A stretch of DNA of 64,000 nt from Cephalotus follicularis (Eukaryota > Streptophyta > Magnoliopsida > Oxalidales > Cephalotaceae): positions 62,001 through 126,000 of the forward strand of contig BDDD01001635.1 of assembly GCA_001972305.1 (NCBI GenBank), read 5' to 3'. The translations under genes and the position numbers were made by a program. The stretch's first letter is position 1; every line of letters begins with the position of its first letter. The notes under the pieces were generated by a model, which searched no databases, was not told the DNA's origin, and saw nothing but the letters and a program-made list of their open reading frames with translations. Positions 24,888 to 36,224 of the stretch are shown piece by piece.

Positions 24888-25593
24888 GGCGTCGTTACAC
24901 ATACTGCCTGGCTGTTGTGGTCCCTTTGTGGACTTACTGTACGGTTTACTGGTCCGGTTCGGACACTACTGTGCCTGTCTGATGTAGCCCTGGCTGGACT
25001 ACCACTGTACTATTGTTGCATACATATATTATCATATATATGTCCCTACTGTTATTTTACCGTACTGTTAAATTATATATATATTTTCATATATATACGT
25101 AAACTGGTATTTCTACTGTACTGCATCATCTGTGCATACATCACATGACATGCATGTAATTTTTGTCCCGAATTGCTTTTATGACTTAGCCAAGTGAGGA
25201 CAAAGGCTAACCCCCTACTTTACAGCTTGATGCGGTGGATCAGCTAGGGAACCAGCATAGATGAAGTACAAGTTTTTAATAATGTTTTACTCAGGGTTAT
25301 GTCCCTTTGAGTGTTGTGTATCGTATTTTCCAGTTTACTAGACTTTCTGATGTTGTTGAATAATGTATTATGGATCACGCTCCGTTTTGTGGGCTTTTAA
25401 CAATGACATATTTGTATCGTGTAGCGTGCAGTATGGGATGAACGTTACCTGTTTTCAGCTTATGAGTTTTAATGCTTCCGCAACTGATATTTTATTTGAA
25501 AAGTTTAAGTTTTATGGTATTTGCATGAGCTGAATCTTAATGTTAATTGCCTTTACCACTTTATATGTGTTTACCTGAAACCGAGGCATGACA
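24888..25593 (+). repeat. 3' LTR of element A, second piece
   Basis: Resumes at the sequence matching 16472 onward (CGTTACACATACTGCCT) and ends GGCATGACA. The conserved block lies at 25183-25219. Confidence 0.85.
25183..25219 (+). other. conserved LTR block, copy in A 3' LTR
   Basis: GACTTAGCCAAGTGAGGAC followed by AAAGGCTAACCCCCTACT. Confidence 0.8.
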
Positions 25594-26046
25594 ACAGCGG
25601 TATCATAGCATAATCTATATATGCTTAGCTAGGATATTTTGCTTGGCAATTAATGAAATGTTTCCTAATGATGGTTGATATCATTTCCTTATAGGAGACA
25701 TAATGGACGGAAGGGGAAGGCATGTAAGGTCTCGAGCCATTGCGGATAACGTTCCTTAAGAAGTGAATGAAGGAAGAGATCCGGAGGATCGCATAAACGA
25801 ATATTTCCAACAGCAGATGGCTACTAGCACGATTCATCTACAAGAGATGAAGTGGTCATACACGGATTGCATTGCTGAATATTTCCAGCAGCAGATAGCT
25901 GCTAATGCATCTCACTTAGAGGAAATGCGACAGTTGTGTGTTCAAAATTAGCAAGTTAAACGGACTAGACCAGCTCTGTCAGAGTGGCAAGATGGTTGCT
26001 CTTCAATCAAGTCATCAAAGAACAGTTCCCAGCAAACGACCACTAA
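25594..26046 (+). mobile_element. second copy of element A internal start
   Basis: Directly after the 3' LTR of A the sequence repeats what follows the 5' LTR: decayed primer site, leader, TTTCCTTATAG|G and the start of gag with its two EYFQQQ segments. It matches 17167-17620 closely. It stops near 26046 at a family C LTR, with CTAA shared at the junction. The arrangement internal-LTR-internal is typical of recombination between neighbouring copies or of a second adjacent element. Confidence 0.85.
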
Positions 26047-27155
26047 ATGAGTCGGCTGAAAACTGGCCCAAGCTCTGATGGCGGCTGTGTTTGGTTTTTG
26101 TGAGTGGACTATAACAGAAATGTGTTGTACATGCAGGATAATGGAAACGATCAAGGATAGAGGATTTCTGAGCTTTACGAGCTCAGTTGCTAAGAGGTAG
26201 GTTATACTGTTGCTTGCATTACATTCATGCATTCTAAATAATTATATTGATTGATATGTCTACGAATTGTACTTGTATGGATGCATGATTGTATATGTGT
26301 GTATATATATACGAGCATACGGATGGATATGTATACTGCATGTGGCATATGATATAAGGGTTCGACATTGAATTAAGAGGAGATGAATTCTTGCCTTCTC
26401 TCAATTCACGGACTATGGGATGAATCTTAAAAAGGGCTTTGAACTATTTTGGACATAGTCTCAACACACCATTTTACATGGTGTTCCATCCAAAATGGTT
26501 TTATCTTCAAATGAATTCCATAGAAAGCCTCCCTAAGGATTTGTAACCTATGGAATCCTTCTGTATCACATTTGATTTCTAAATCGATGTTCAAGTGAAG
26601 TTTTAAGGAAAGTTTTCAATAAAAGAGTTTTACGGAAATGGTTTCTAAATGGTTTTCAAAATGGTCAGGATAGTTCCATTGGGATATCGAAACGCGGATA
26701 TCTTATTTTGACTTCCTCTCCATTGTTTTATGGATTTCGAAATGGTCAAGTACTTCCATTGGGACATCTGGGCGTGGATACTCCCATTTGGACTCCCTTT
26801 CCATTCATTATAACTTTGATAGCGACCAACCAAATGATATATGAAAAAAATTGATTACAAAACGGATTATGAACACGAAATGACCATTGGATCTGAAAAA
26901 ATGACTTATGCTTATGAAATGATCTTTATATGATTTGACGGATGTGGATCCTATGAGATCCTTTATGAAATGGTCCCTATCCTTTAAATGAATATATGTT
27001 ATGGGTTACGAGTATTACAAGGTACGACTATGATATATATTATTGTTTGAGACCTATGAGATAACCCATTCATAATCTACGTTTCTGTAGTGAGGATTAT
27101 GGGTGTTCGATCACATCATCACTGGAGGTTACTGGCGCCTACGGGTTCTGACCAT
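26047..27155 (+). repeat. family C LTR, partial copy C1
   Basis: Matches the middle of the solo LTR at 47735-51466 in reverse (for example the CTGATGGCGGCTGTG region and the AG|GTAGGTTATACT donor-like motif at 26197). It lacks the LTR start. It also lacks the palindrome array that the solo copy carries between its GGACATAG and CACACCGTTTTACATGG blocks. It ends near a TTACTGGCGCCTACGGG repeat block. Confidence 0.75.
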
Positions 27156-27217
27156 TTTTACAACTTTTGTAAGCCCCCAGTGTGTATATATATATATTAC
27201 CAAAAAAGAAGAAGAAG

Positions 27218-27243
27218 ACACCAGGCGTTAAAACGCCTGGTGT
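27218..27243 (+). other. perfect hairpin in LTR C2
   Basis: Arm ACACCAGGCGTT, two-base loop, arm AACGCCTGGTGT. The solo family C LTR has a different perfect hairpin at the same place (51133-51157), so the pairing rather than the sequence is kept. Confidence 0.85.
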
Positions 27244-28319
27244 GTTAAAAGAAGAAAAGAGAGACGAGAATGAGAGCAGGAGACGACAGGGAGAGCGAGA
27301 GATAGAGGGACGTAGAGCGCGTCGGAGAAGATTACGCTGGGTGAGGAGCTCAACGGCCGGAAGCGTGCGGCACAGGTCCAGGTAACCTCTCTCCTCTTAT
27401 GTTTTTTTTTCTTTCCTTTCTCCCCGACGCTTTGTGTCACTGTCGCATTTCCACCGCCGGTTTCGTCATGGGTGAAGAGCCGATCTTTGTCTAGAAGACC
27501 AAGTCTTCCCATTTTGGTGACTATTGAGGCGCCATTCGGTCAGAATCGGCCGGATTTGAGTTGGCGAGTCGACTCAGAGAACCCAACTCGCTGCCGCCTA
27601 TGATCGCGTGTTTAGCGCTGAGTCACGGCGAGTTACGGTCCCCAGTGGATTGGTAGAAGGATTTTGATGCCGGTTATGGCATGACCGGAGCTAGGCGAAC
27701 TGGTCGGAGCTTCGGCACGTGTGTCATCGCTGATTCCTGGCGAGTCTCGGGCAGAGACATGATGAGCGGGCCTCATGGATGCTTGTTTGTGAAGTGGCTG
27801 GAGTTGTGGAAGTCTGGTGAGTCAACTCAGTGAGTTTGACTCACTGCCGATTGTGACTATATGATTCGCGGCGAGTCACGGCAAGACACAGGCAGTATTG
27901 AATAGATCGTCCAATATGGAACCTATTTATGGGTGTTACCAGAGCTGAGCGAGTGGGTCGAAAATGGGCCAAAGATCCGATGGCGACAGTATTGTGATTC
28001 CGATGTGTAAAGTGTAACGAAATGTATTGTGTTTGCTGTGTGAAGAGATTGGCTGAGGATAGGAGGTTCGCTAGCTAAATCGCTAACAGGTAGGTTATAC
28101 TATTTGCCACATTTCTGCATTTGTATGGATTATTGCTGCTGTTATGTGATTATTGATTGCTTACATGTTAAATGGAAGGAATGGGGAACTGGGTATATGT
28201 ATAATCTGTTTTATTTGTTTTAAAACGGATTTCATGGATTTTGGACATAGTTTTATTGATCTGCGAACTATTTTGTAAACTGCATTTTCTATCAAAACTG
28301 TTGGCGCTTTACGCTTTCA

Positions 28320-28465
28320 AAACCAAACCCGTCGACGCTTTCATGTTTTAAAATGAGTAGTCGATGTTTATACTTATGCTTTCTAAAACCGTCGACTATT
28401 TTGTGTGTTAACATAATAGTCAACACTTTACGTTTTTAACTAAACTAATCGACGCTTAGTGCCTG
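28320..28465. repeat. palindrome array in LTR C2
   Basis: Copies of GTCGACGCTT, GTCGATGTTT, GTCGACTATT, GTCAACACTT and ATCGACGCTT separated by 25-35 bases of T-rich and A-rich spacer such as TTACGTTTT. Confidence 0.8.
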
Positions 28466-28534
28466 TTTTGCGAAATGTCACTATTTCTTGCAGTTTTCCA
28501 TTTCGCGAGGATTATGAATGTTAGATCACATCAT

Positions 28535-28665
28535 CATTGGAGGTTACTGGCGCATACAGGCTCTGACCATTTTTATGGCTTTACCACTATACTTACGGGT
28601 TCTGACCGTTTTTACGGCTTTACCACTATACTTATGGGCTTTGACCGTTTTTACGGCTTAGCCAT
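28535..28665. repeat. tandem repeat, GGGTTCTGACCGTTTTTACGG units
   Basis: Three units of about 40 bases built of GGCTCTGACCATTTTTA, GGCTTTACCACTATACTTA and variants. The same array lies at 29793-29945 and, reversed, at 48885-49025. Confidence 0.85.
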
Positions 28666-29791
28666 GATGTGATCAGCGTTATCTCTTCCCCACTCGGCTA
28701 CGACCCCAAAAGGGTAGGTAGTCGGTGGTAGTGCTATCTCGGGCCGGAGGGGCAGAGTAGTACTCAGACCTACGGATTGTTTGTCCCTATGTATGATTTC
28801 TGATTGTTTACAAAGTGTATGCAGGCCTATGGCCTTTGATGTTAATAGGACTAGCCAAGTATACCACTGCTTAGGGACGGTTGATATACTGACGCTGTCC
28901 GCAATTGTCATTCATACTCATGACATTATATGACACATGATACACATTGTTCACTACATGACATATGATTATATTGATTACATGCATAACACATTATTAT
29001 CCTGTGGCATGCATGACATATTGTTGTATACCTATTGCATTACATGACATATAGTATACCTACACGACATTATATCGCTGACCCATTATGCGGAATGGGT
29101 CAGGCTCAGGCCCAGGTGATGGATTGTAGTGAGGTAAGCTGAGAAGGACGGGTTTTCTATAACAGATTTTGTTAGTTATTTGGTATGCGAATTTTGCTTA
29201 TATTGAGTTGCTTATAAAGAGTTGTATAAAAATGGGCCTCATGTTTATGGTTTACTTATATGAGATGTATAAAAGGCCTTGTATTTATATATGATTATAC
29301 GGATGTATGAGACTTGTAATGTATAAGAGACAAATCTAAAGATGTATAAGAGATGTTCTATTTCAGCTATCGACCTGCCGACATGTGGCAGTGCTTATGA
29401 TATGTTTGTTGATGTATTAGACAGGGACATGTCCATCATTTGAGATAGTAGAATGATGTAACAATGAGTTAAGTTGTGATTGTTGAGGGCTGAGCCCCAT
29501 ATTTATATAAACTGTCGATTCCTCCTTCGGGAGTGTGAATATATAAAAATGTGTTTTTCTTTACAGGGGGTTAAGTCCGATAAACGAATACTTCATGCCC
29601 GATTTTTGGGAGATTTTAAGAGTTAGTTTTTATTTGATTTGATTATTTCGTTGATGTATTATGACTTTGATTTAAAGATATATATATGTATATAGCACTT
29701 TGGAGTATGATTATATGATTGAAAGGATTGGAGGGAATGTATATATCATGCGTCGTATCGTGGGGGTTTACCCTCGCGGTTCTGGGCGTGA

Positions 29792-31028
29792 CAGCTTTAC
29801 CATATACTACGGGTTCTTACGTGTTTACGGCTTTACCACATACTACGAGTTCTGACCATTTTTATGGCTTTACCACATACTAGGTGTTTTGACCATTTTT
29901 AGGGCTTTACCACTATACTTACGGGCTCTGACCATTTTTACGGCTTAGCCATGATGTGATCAGCGTTATCTCTTCCCCACTCGGTTACGACCTCAAAAGG
30001 GTAGGTAGTCGGTGGTAGTACTATCTCGGGCGGAAGGGCAGAGTAGTACTCAGACCTATGGATTGTTTGGCCCTACGCACGATGACTAATTGTTTATGGA
30101 GTGTCTGCAGGCCTATGGCCTTTTATGTGATTAGGACCAGCCCAGTATACCACTGCTTAGGGACAGTTGGTATACTGACGCTGTCCACAATTGTCATTTA
30201 TGCACACGACATGCCATACATAAATATTATACTGTTGCACGCATATCACCATTATGTTGATGCATTGCATGACATACATTGATATACTGTTACACGCATC
30301 ACTATTATACTGTTGCATGCATAGCATAGTATACCTACTCGACATTATGTCGCTGACCCATTTCCCCTGTATACGGAATGGGTCAGGCTCAGGCACAGGT
30401 GATGGACTGGAGTGAGGTAAGCTGAGAAGGACGGGTTTTCTATAACAGATTTTGTTAGCCAATTTTATATGGAGTTGCTTGTATTTGGATTTGCTTATAT
30501 GAGTTGCATATAAAAGTTGTATAAAAGGGGCCTCACGTTTATGATTAAAATTTATTGAAATATAAGGCTTGTTATGTATAAGGATTGTGAAAAGGAACCC
30601 TATGTATTTGAGACAAATATAAAGATGTTATAGTTATGTTTTATTCAGCTATCGACCTGCCGGCTTGTGACAGTGCTTGTTTAATATGTGTATTGATGTA
30701 AAGGACATGGAAGGGTCCAAATATTGTGATAAATTGTTGATTCCTCCTTCGGGAGTGTGGTTGTTGAGCGCCGATCCCAAGATATAAAATGTGTTTTCCT
30801 TTACAGGGGGTTTAGTCTTATAAACGAATACTTCATGAAGAAATTTCGGGAGATTTTAAGAGTTAGTTTTTATTTTGCTTGATTAATTTCGCTGTTGTAA
30901 TAGGAATGTTTAAAGTTTTAAAGTTATAGCACTTATGGAGTATGACATATATGATTGAATGACTGAAGGGAAGGTGTATCTCACGCGTCGGATCATGGGG
31001 GTTTACTCTCGCGGTCCAGGGCGCGACA
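29792..31028 (+). repeat. family C LTR, partial copy C3
   Basis: Starts within the 40-base tandem array (GCTTTACCATATACTACGGG) and runs in parallel with the end of C2 to GGGCGCGACA at 31028. It repeats landmarks such as CTCGGGCGGAAGGGCAGAG, CTGACCCATTT...GGAATGGGTCAGG and CGATTCCTCCTTCGGGAG-like blocks. It abuts the internal region of element E without a visible primer site. Confidence 0.75.
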
Positions 31029-31049
31029 CAAGGCCGTAGGGAGCCAGTT

Positions 31050-31920
31050 ACTGAGGAGAATGCTCCAGCTGATGTACAATTGGGAAGGGAAACTGGGGAC
31101 AGGACTGACACACCTGTTTATATCTGTCTTGAGAGGTTCAAAAAACAGAGGCCACAGTCTTTCAGCTCAGCCGTGACGCCTGTGGACAAGATCTTCGATG
31201 TGCTTGGTTGTGGTGACGAGCAGAAGGTTAGGTTGGATGCATATAAGCTTGAGGGTGATGCTTAGAAATGGTAGAAGACTTTGGGCTTGGCTAAGGGTGG
31301 CGAGTACATTGATGCTTTGACCTGGTCAGAGTTTTGCGAAGTTTTCTATCAGCAGTACTTTCCCGCTGCTGATAAGGAGGCTTATGCTAGGGAGTTCATA
31401 AACACAAGACCGAAAGATGGGGAATCGGTTACGGAGTTTTGACCCGTTTCACTAGACTTGCTGGGTTCGCTGGGTCCACAGCGGGGACAACACTGGAACA
31501 AGCTGAGAAATTTAAGTGGAAGTTTCACTATCAATTCCGTGTCAAGATGATTAATACCAGGTTTGCTGATGTTTTTGAAGTGGCTAACACAGCTAAGAAT
31601 ATCGAAATGGAGAGGCTAGATTTCCAGGCAGCTCGTCAAGAAAATGATAAGAAGAGAAACAGAGGGGATTCTCAGGGACAAGGTTATGGACAGCATGGCA
31701 AGAACAAAAATGGTAAACGAGGAAGGAAGAATGATAACTGGGGGCAACAAGAGTCTGGTAATGATCAGGGGCAGACACAGAAAGCTGCGGATGTTCAGAT
31801 TGCCAAGTGTGATACTTGTGGTAGGCAACATCCAGTGGGGGTTTGTTATAAGGCCATCGGGGCCTGTTTTGTATGTGGACAGAAGGGGCATTTTGTGAAA
31901 GATTGTCCTGATCCTAGGGC
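31050..31920 (+). pseudogene. element E gag with zinc knuckles
   Basis: Gag region with the retrotransposon-gag wording KIFDVLGCGDEQKVRLDAYKL and EFCEVFYQQYFP (about 31180-31370). A basic, Gln/Asn-rich linker follows, then a CDTCGRQHPVGVCYKAIGACF segment and a standard knuckle CFVCGQKGHFVKDC (about 31805-31910). It would package genomic RNA in virus-like particles. It is continuous in order with protease and RT as in Tekay/Del elements. It is a fossil with a few breaks. The reverse-strand frame at 31616-32116 is its shadow. Confidence 0.85.
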
Positions 31921-31959
31921 AAAGGAAAGAAAGGGAAGCAATGCGGAATCTGGACAACG

Positions 31960-33112
31960 CAATGTGGGAGGTCGTGTCTTTGCTATCACGATAAAACAGG
32001 CTGCTAACGCACCAGGTACTATTTCGGGCCTTATTTCTGTTGGTAACTGTAGAGCTTATGTTTTGTATGATACTGGATTGACCCACTCGGTTGTAGCGAG
32101 GTCTTTTGTTCCGCATCTTATTATGCCTTCACAGTTGCTTGATCCAGCTTTGGTTCTTTCGACCCTTACGGGGACATCTGTTGTGATATCTGAGTGTTTG
32201 TATGCTTGACCTATTGTTTTTGATGATTGGATTCGTGAGGCGGATCTTCTGCCTATTGATATGTATGACTTTGATATGATTCTTGGCATGAATTGGTTGG
32301 ATCGCCATCGAGCTACGATGGACTGTCACGCTCGGAGGATTCTGTTTGGGGATGTAAATAGGCCTGATTTTATTTATCAGGGTACACCACCGAGAAAAGA
32401 AGTTAAAGTTATTTATGCTTTGAAGGCTATGAAATTGGTGGCTAAGGGCGCTGAAGGTTTCTTAGCGGTTGTGAAATATGTCTCTAAAGAGGAGCCTCGC
32501 CTTGAGGAATATCCTATGGTTAGAGAATTTTCTGATGTGTTTTCGGAGGAGTTACAGGGTTTACCACCACAACAAGAAGTGGAGTTTACCATCGAACTCA
32601 TTTCTGGAGCGGTACCTTTGTCTAAAGCACTGTATAGGATGGCACCACTTGAATTGCAAGAATTGAAAGAGCAGTTGCAAGAGCTGTTGGATCGGCATCC
32701 GGCCTAGTGTTTTGCTGTGGGGTGCTCCGGTTCTTTTTGTGAAGAAGAAGGACGGTTCGATGAGGCTATGTATAGACTATAGGGAGCTGAATCGAATTTC
32801 TATTCGGAATAAATACCCTCTACCTCGGATTGATGACTTATTTGATCAACTCGAAGGTGCTCGGTATTTTTCTAAGATCGATTTGAGGTCTGGATATCAT
32901 CAGCTGTGAGTGAAAGATGAAGACATACCCAAGACTGCTTTCCGTACACGGTATGGTCATTATGAGTTTCTGGTAAAGCCGTTTGGACTGACTAATGTAC
33001 CGGCAGTCTTCACGGATCTGATGAATCGGGTATTTCATGAGTTCTTGGATCAGTTTGTGATTGTGTTCATAGATGATATCCTTGTGTATTCCAAGTCAAA
33101 GGAAGAACATGA
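31960..33112 (+). pseudogene. element E protease and first part of RT
   Basis: Retropepsin with VLYDTGLTHSVVA (about 32060-32100) and DFDMILGMNWLDRH (about 32265-32310). Then comes the linker EYPMVREFSDVFSEELQGLPP and the RT fingers with [36 protein letters not shown] and [14 protein letters not shown] (about 32720-32910). The palm shows [17 protein letters not shown] and the catalytic [12 protein letters not shown]. The coding region is interrupted here by element D. It is a fossil with several breaks. Confidence 0.85.
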
Positions 33113-34093
33113 GTTTAGAGTGGTTCGGCGTAACTCTTGCCTACGCCCACTTTTCCCAAGGATCTCCTTGAGTTTCTACTAGTTCTCCGAATACAATTCC
33201 GGGTGCTATTCGGTACACCTTTGTGATTGACCTCAATCACTTACAATTCTCTTGGGTTCACTCCCCAATCTCACTAGGGTTCACTCCCCTATTACAATCA
33301 AAATAGAAAGAGTAATGTTGAAGTCTAAACCTCTCACAGGTTGGATATTACAAGATAAGTTCACTTAAACAAGTGAGAACAACAATTGCTTAAAATGTAA
33401 ATAAAAGCTTTTTGATTTTGAGGCTTGGAGTATGATTTCTTGGAATGATTTGATTTCTCTTGTGTTGCTCATCTTCTTTATCTTCCAAAACATCGTGTAT
33501 ATATATCTTGTTGCCTCATAGATTCGTTGGGAATAGTTTAGGATTAGTTCCATAATCGAATGTCCACTAAAATTCTGTCAGAAACTGTTCCAGCCGACTA
33601 AAGCGTCGACTGTCACGCTTAAAGCGTCGACGGTCATGTGACCGTTGGGGATCTAAAATTCAAATTCACAGCTCAAAGCGCAGGCGTTCAAAACGTTGGA
33701 GTCGACCGGCACCTCAAAGCGCTGACGCTTAGTCTTGGGCGTCGACGCTTAAGACACTTTTAATTGAAGTTGCGTTCACTGGTTTAATCGGCAAGCGCTT
33801 TGCACAAAGAGCAGACGCTTTGTACCTCAAAGCACAGACGCTTGAATCTGGGCGTCGACGGTTTGAGTGTTACCTCCATTTTTCCAAACGCTCCACCGGT
33901 AGACGCTTAGTCTCTTGTCTCGACTTCCTGTTAAAGCGCTGACGCTTTAAGCTTTGGTGTCGATGGTCTGAGCTGTTTTTGCATAAATATTGTGTTGTTT
34001 TTCTCACTTTATGGCTTTCTTGCACATCAAGAAACTTTGTTAGACACAAATATGTTATCATCAAAACTTAGGATTGAGACATAAATGTCAACA
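33113..34093 (-). repeat. 3' LTR of element D
   Basis: On the element strand it begins TGTTGACATTTATG right after the tract AAAAGGGGGAGAT, the classic Sirevirus purine tract. It matches 40837-41821. It contains a dense palindrome array at 33584-33975. Confidence 0.9.
33584..33975. repeat. palindrome array in 3' LTR of D
   Basis: At least ten copies of AAAGCGTCGAC, AAAGCGCTGACGCTT, GGCGTCGACGCTTAA and variants. Two alternate types recur: a GTCGAC core and a GCGCTGACGC core, with CCGGTAGACGCTTAG-like hybrids. Confidence 0.85.
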
Positions 34094-34835
34094 ATCTCCC
34101 CCTTTTTGATGATGACAAAATTTGTTTCATTTTAAGCATAAAAATCGTTAAGTTAAAAATATTACCAATTAAAGTACAAATGTAAAATTTAGGAACTTGT
34201 TAAGTGCACAAAACATTAGCTCCCCCTGAATTTATTCCCTCCCCCTTAGTCATATAAGGGGTATTTTTACTTAGTCATTAATTCCCTTATGTATTATTAT
34301 GCTATCTCTCACAATTTTTCAATTTTTTCTCCCAATCACAATATTCTCCCCCTTTTTGTTATCATCTCAAAGGGGATTTTAAAAAAAAAAACTTATATTC
34401 AAAACCATAAGTAATGTCATTTGAGCACATTTTAATAACCTAGAAAATTTCAAAAGTTATACCATTTGCATTGTAGTCACTTCTTATTTCAGAAACAAAT
34501 GCTAGCATTGTGAACAAATCACAAGTCTAAGCATTCCAAAGCTAAACCACATTGCATATGCTGCAAATCACATAACAAAGTCATTACTCATTTTGAAATG
34601 GTTCCAAAACCATAACATCACACACATTCTACATATTGAACTCATAAACATTTCATATATCAAGCTGCAATTTACTAATCATTCCAACTCCATAATCTTT
34701 AGACCAATACTCATTAAAACAACAAAAAAACATTGTCATTACACAATAGAATTGTCAAGTTATAAGCTGCAAATCAAAATACAAGTTCATAGCAAGGAAC
34801 AACAGAAAATGCAGATGAGAATGAGATGCATATGC
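34094..34835 (-). other. element D 3' untranslated region
   Basis: AT-rich stretch with several short purine-rich tracts (reverse strand) such as the AAAGGGGGAG-like runs near 34110, 34240 and 34345. No gene is seen. The multiple purine tracts are a known habit of Sireviruses (from memory). Confidence 0.6.
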
Positions 34836-36137
34836 TCATTCATCCATGTGAGTGTCCTCATCGTCACCTCCGATCTCTCCCTCCATGTCGTCGGTTGCAG
34901 CATCGTCCGGGGGATTGTCGTCGTGGCTAGAGGATGAAGAGATGAGTCCTCCATACTCGATAATGCCCGTGTCAGCAAACCTTTTGGCAATCCTCTTTTG
35001 ACGCCTCTTCACGGACTGCATATTTGTCTTCATCTCATCAACACTTTTCTGTAGCCGTTTGATAGCATCGAATATCTCATCTAGCCTATTCCTTGGAAGA
35101 TGGACATCCGCGATTGGTTTAGCTTGTGGTTCAATCTACAGAGGTATGTTTTCAGCTTCTTCCCCTATCTCAGCTTCTCCTTCTTCTTCCACCACTCTAT
35201 TGGAGTCCTCGTTTCTCGGAATCCACGTACCAAGTCTCTTGTGCTTCTTGAACCCCATTCTCCCTAGGGTTCCTTTCCCAAGTTTGTCTGCACTTTGGAG
35301 ATCATGGTGCACTTCTCCAGCAAGGTCGATTTTGAAATATTGGAGAATCTTGGTTATAATATTGCTATAACCTAATCTCGCATTTTCTCGGTCGTGAATT
35401 GAATTCATGTGATTGATCAATAGGGAGAGAACATTGATTCTACGGCCAGTGATAAATTGATACATCGTGTAGGCTTCCATGTGGGTCACCTCATCGAACC
35501 CACTGGCCTTTGGTAGAATGTGCATACACACCGCACGGTGAAGGAATCTATAATCTAAGGGGAGATTTCTAGTATACATCCTCTGAACATAATCAACATT
35601 TTCACCAAATAACACACACACGCAGTCTTGTTTATCAAAGTCTTCGCTATTCACCCAAGACCTTTGATTCCAACCCATAGCACCTCCGTTTGGTGCATTC
35701 AAGATAATGTTTAGTCTTCTTAAGTCAAAATCAATGGTCTTATTTTTGACAGTAGTGAGTATGCTATCCATAGAGCAGCCTATAATGTGTGCATAGAACT
35801 CTTTCATGAGTTCGGGATAACTAGGCAAATTTAAAGAGAAAAAAGGTTCTAAACCTTGAAACCTAATCCACTCCACAATGGGAAATCCTTCTCTAGTGCA
35901 AAAATCAAAGTCTAATACTTTACCTACAAGTATTTTCCTATTGAAATAAGCTTCTGGGTACCTAGGTAGAGTGGGAGTCACCTCTGGAGTGGTTGTTTGA
36001 GCAGCTTTCCCCTTCCCTTTTTGCCCAGCAGTTTTCTTCTTGCCCTTGGAGCCTTGTCCTTCCTCAAGATTCTTGGTTCTAGTCATGATTGATGTGGTAT
36101 GATAGTTAATCTTTGATTTCTCAGTGAAAATCGCCAA
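34836..36137 (-). pseudogene. element D extra ORF, plant-transposon-protein domain
   Basis: A long frame (36137 down to 35136, 333 codons) between RNase H and the 3' LTR, with a decayed acidic continuation down to about 34836 (SSSSHDDNPPDDAATDD). The N-terminus is Lys/Gly rich (GSKGKKKTAGQKGKGKAAQ). The body has FNRKILVGKVLDFDFCTREGF, YPELMKEFYAHI, KNKTIDFDLRRLNIILNAP and GRRINVLSLLINHM. From memory this is the putative plant transposon protein domain that accompanies many plant retroelements (Pfam Transposase_32-like). The position equals that of the env-like frame in SIRE elements. I see no membrane segment, so an envelope role is unsupported. The function is unknown. Confidence 0.65.
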
Positions 36138-36224
36138 GAAATCGCTGGAGAAGGAGTGTTTAGAAGTTAGGGTTTATGATTTTTCTGTGAAAAGGCGTGG
36201 CAGACGGCGCTTTCTAACTTAAAA

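Larger units (their letters stand above)
14568..25593 (+). mobile_element. element A: Ty3/gypsy chromovirus (Tekay/Del-like)
   Basis: Element with both LTRs: 5' LTR, initiator-Met primer site, degraded gag and pol, purine tract, and a 3' LTR split by insertion B. The order RNase H before integrase marks it as gypsy, and the chromodomain-like tail of integrase marks it as a chromovirus. A 200-base LTR sample shows about 8% difference by eye, so it is perhaps a few million years old. It is broken in many places and its internal region is short. The 3' LTR is followed by another copy of the internal start rather than by a target duplication. Confidence 0.85.
27156..29791 (+). repeat. family C LTR, partial copy C2
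   Basis: Starts again upstream in the LTR, with AAAGAAGAAGAAG and a perfect hairpin at 27218. It passes the GGCGAGTCACGGCGAGTT region, the donor-like AACAG|GTAGGTTATAC (28090) and a palindrome array (28320-28465), and runs to a family C end GGGCGTGACA at 29791. It lacks about 600 bases that C1 and the solo copy hold after the array. A TATA-like run at 27186-27199 lies just before the hairpin. Confidence 0.75.

Noticed and set aside
31616-32116. Reverse-strand 166-codon frame
   Set aside because: Antisense shadow of element E gag and protease; low-complexity Ser/Leu composition.
35136-36137. A host gene caught between elements
   Set aside because: The frame lies between RNase H and the 3' LTR of element D on the same strand, in the place of the Sirevirus extra frame.
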